Assembly: GCA_016756725.1 (NCBI GenBank)
Contig: JAESII010000004.1
Coordinates: 434,001-498,000 of the forward strand
DNA length: 64,000 bases
Direction of reading: 5' to 3'
Source: Synergistaceae bacterium
GTDB lineage: Bacteria > Synergistota > Synergistia > Synergistales > Aminithiophilaceae
Positions 63,875-64,000 of this stretch are shown piece after piece. The position numbers and the translations under genes were made by a program. The stretch's first letter is position 1. Each line of letters begins with the position of its first letter. The notes beneath the pieces are model-generated. The model did no database searches, was not told the DNA's origin, and saw only the letters and a program-made list of their open reading frames with translations.

Positions 63875-64000
63875 TTGCCATCGAAGGCCGGGAGGCTTGC
63901 CGCCTCGGCCGTCGTTCTCGGCGGCGGCCAGGGGCGGCGCATGGGAGGAAACAAGCTCTTCCTCTCCGTCGAGGGGACGTTCCTGCTGGAGCGGGTTCTC
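63875..64000 (+). CDS. mobA: molybdenum cofactor guanylyltransferase-like protein, 5' fragment
   Basis: The 42 visible residues include SAVVLGGGQGRRMGGNKLFL, the nucleotide-binding start of MobA-type enzymes, with the Gly-rich loop and conserved Lys. MobA attaches GMP to molybdopterin, the cofactor form used by formate dehydrogenase. TTG 63875 is two bases after the focA stop; a CTG or GTG further in cannot be excluded. The gene runs off the window. Confidence 0.75.
   Translation, partial: MPSKAGRLAASAVVLGGGQGRRMGGNKLFLSVEGTFLLERVL

Overview
The window is high-GC bacterial DNA and most resembles a strictly anaerobic, amino-acid-fermenting member of the Synergistota. This is inferred from gene content: tetrameric HndABCD-type [FeFe] hydrogenase, selenocysteine formate dehydrogenase, fused TAXI-TRAP transporter, 1Fe superoxide reductase and several chemoreceptors. 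No rRNA, tRNA or CRISPR array was recognised. The replication origin lies here: DnaA boxes flank dnaA on both sides, and dnaA is followed by dnaN, recF and mnmG. || Layout. 1-9.0 kb, minus strand: a truncated glycolipid glycosyltransferase; a run of small exported or unknown proteins (frameshifted beta-helix-like protein, beta/gamma-crystallin-like protein, a tandem paralogue pair, DUF1036, DUF2442 and XAC2610-like proteins); a structured leader; an IS5-type transposase remnant; then a sugar-isomerase-like protein and a DHH phosphoesterase. 9.1-15.5 kb: oriC, dnaA, second DnaA-box cluster, dnaN-recF-mnmG-dciA. 15.6-27.1 kb: nitronate monooxygenase, TAXI-TRAP transporter, folate-type ECF S component, two OB-fold paralogues bracketing superoxide reductase, glucokinase, an inactive-looking transglycosylase-like lipoprotein and an MFS carrier. 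27.2-32.5 kb: branched-chain amino acid operon ilvN-ilvC-leuA-ilvB behind a consensus promoter, a Leu/Val/Ile-rich leader peptide and an attenuator. 32.5-46.1 kb: coiled-coil membrane protein, MsrB, GIY-YIG protein, chemoreceptor with a G9 tract at its start, APC permease, cardiolipin synthase, a candidate structured RNA, CruF-like membrane protein, iron alcohol dehydrogenase, and a Rossmann-chemoreceptor fusion. 46.2-64 kb: the energy-metabolism block. || How the last block fits together. hydE and hydG (H-cluster maturases) bracket hndA-hndB-hndC-hndD, which encode an NAD(P)-linked, probably electron-bifurcating [FeFe] hydrogenase. An ABC importer of the SsuABC/nitrate-taurine type and a decayed chemoreceptor follow. 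Then the same hndA-hndB-hndC module recurs, joined to a formate dehydrogenase whose N-terminus is NuoG-like and whose active site is a UGA selenocysteine codon, followed by a formate channel (focA) and the start of a molybdenum-cofactor nucleotidyltransferase (mobA-like). Together these genes would interconvert NADH, reduced ferredoxin, H2 and formate. No hydF was recognised in the window. || The strongest unusual items are the duplicated diaphorase module feeding hydrogenase versus formate dehydrogenase, the Rossmann-chemoreceptor fusion, the candidate minus-strand RNA at 40.7-40.9 kb, the ilv attenuator, the structured leader near 6.5 kb, and the superoxide reductase bracketed by OB-fold paralogues.
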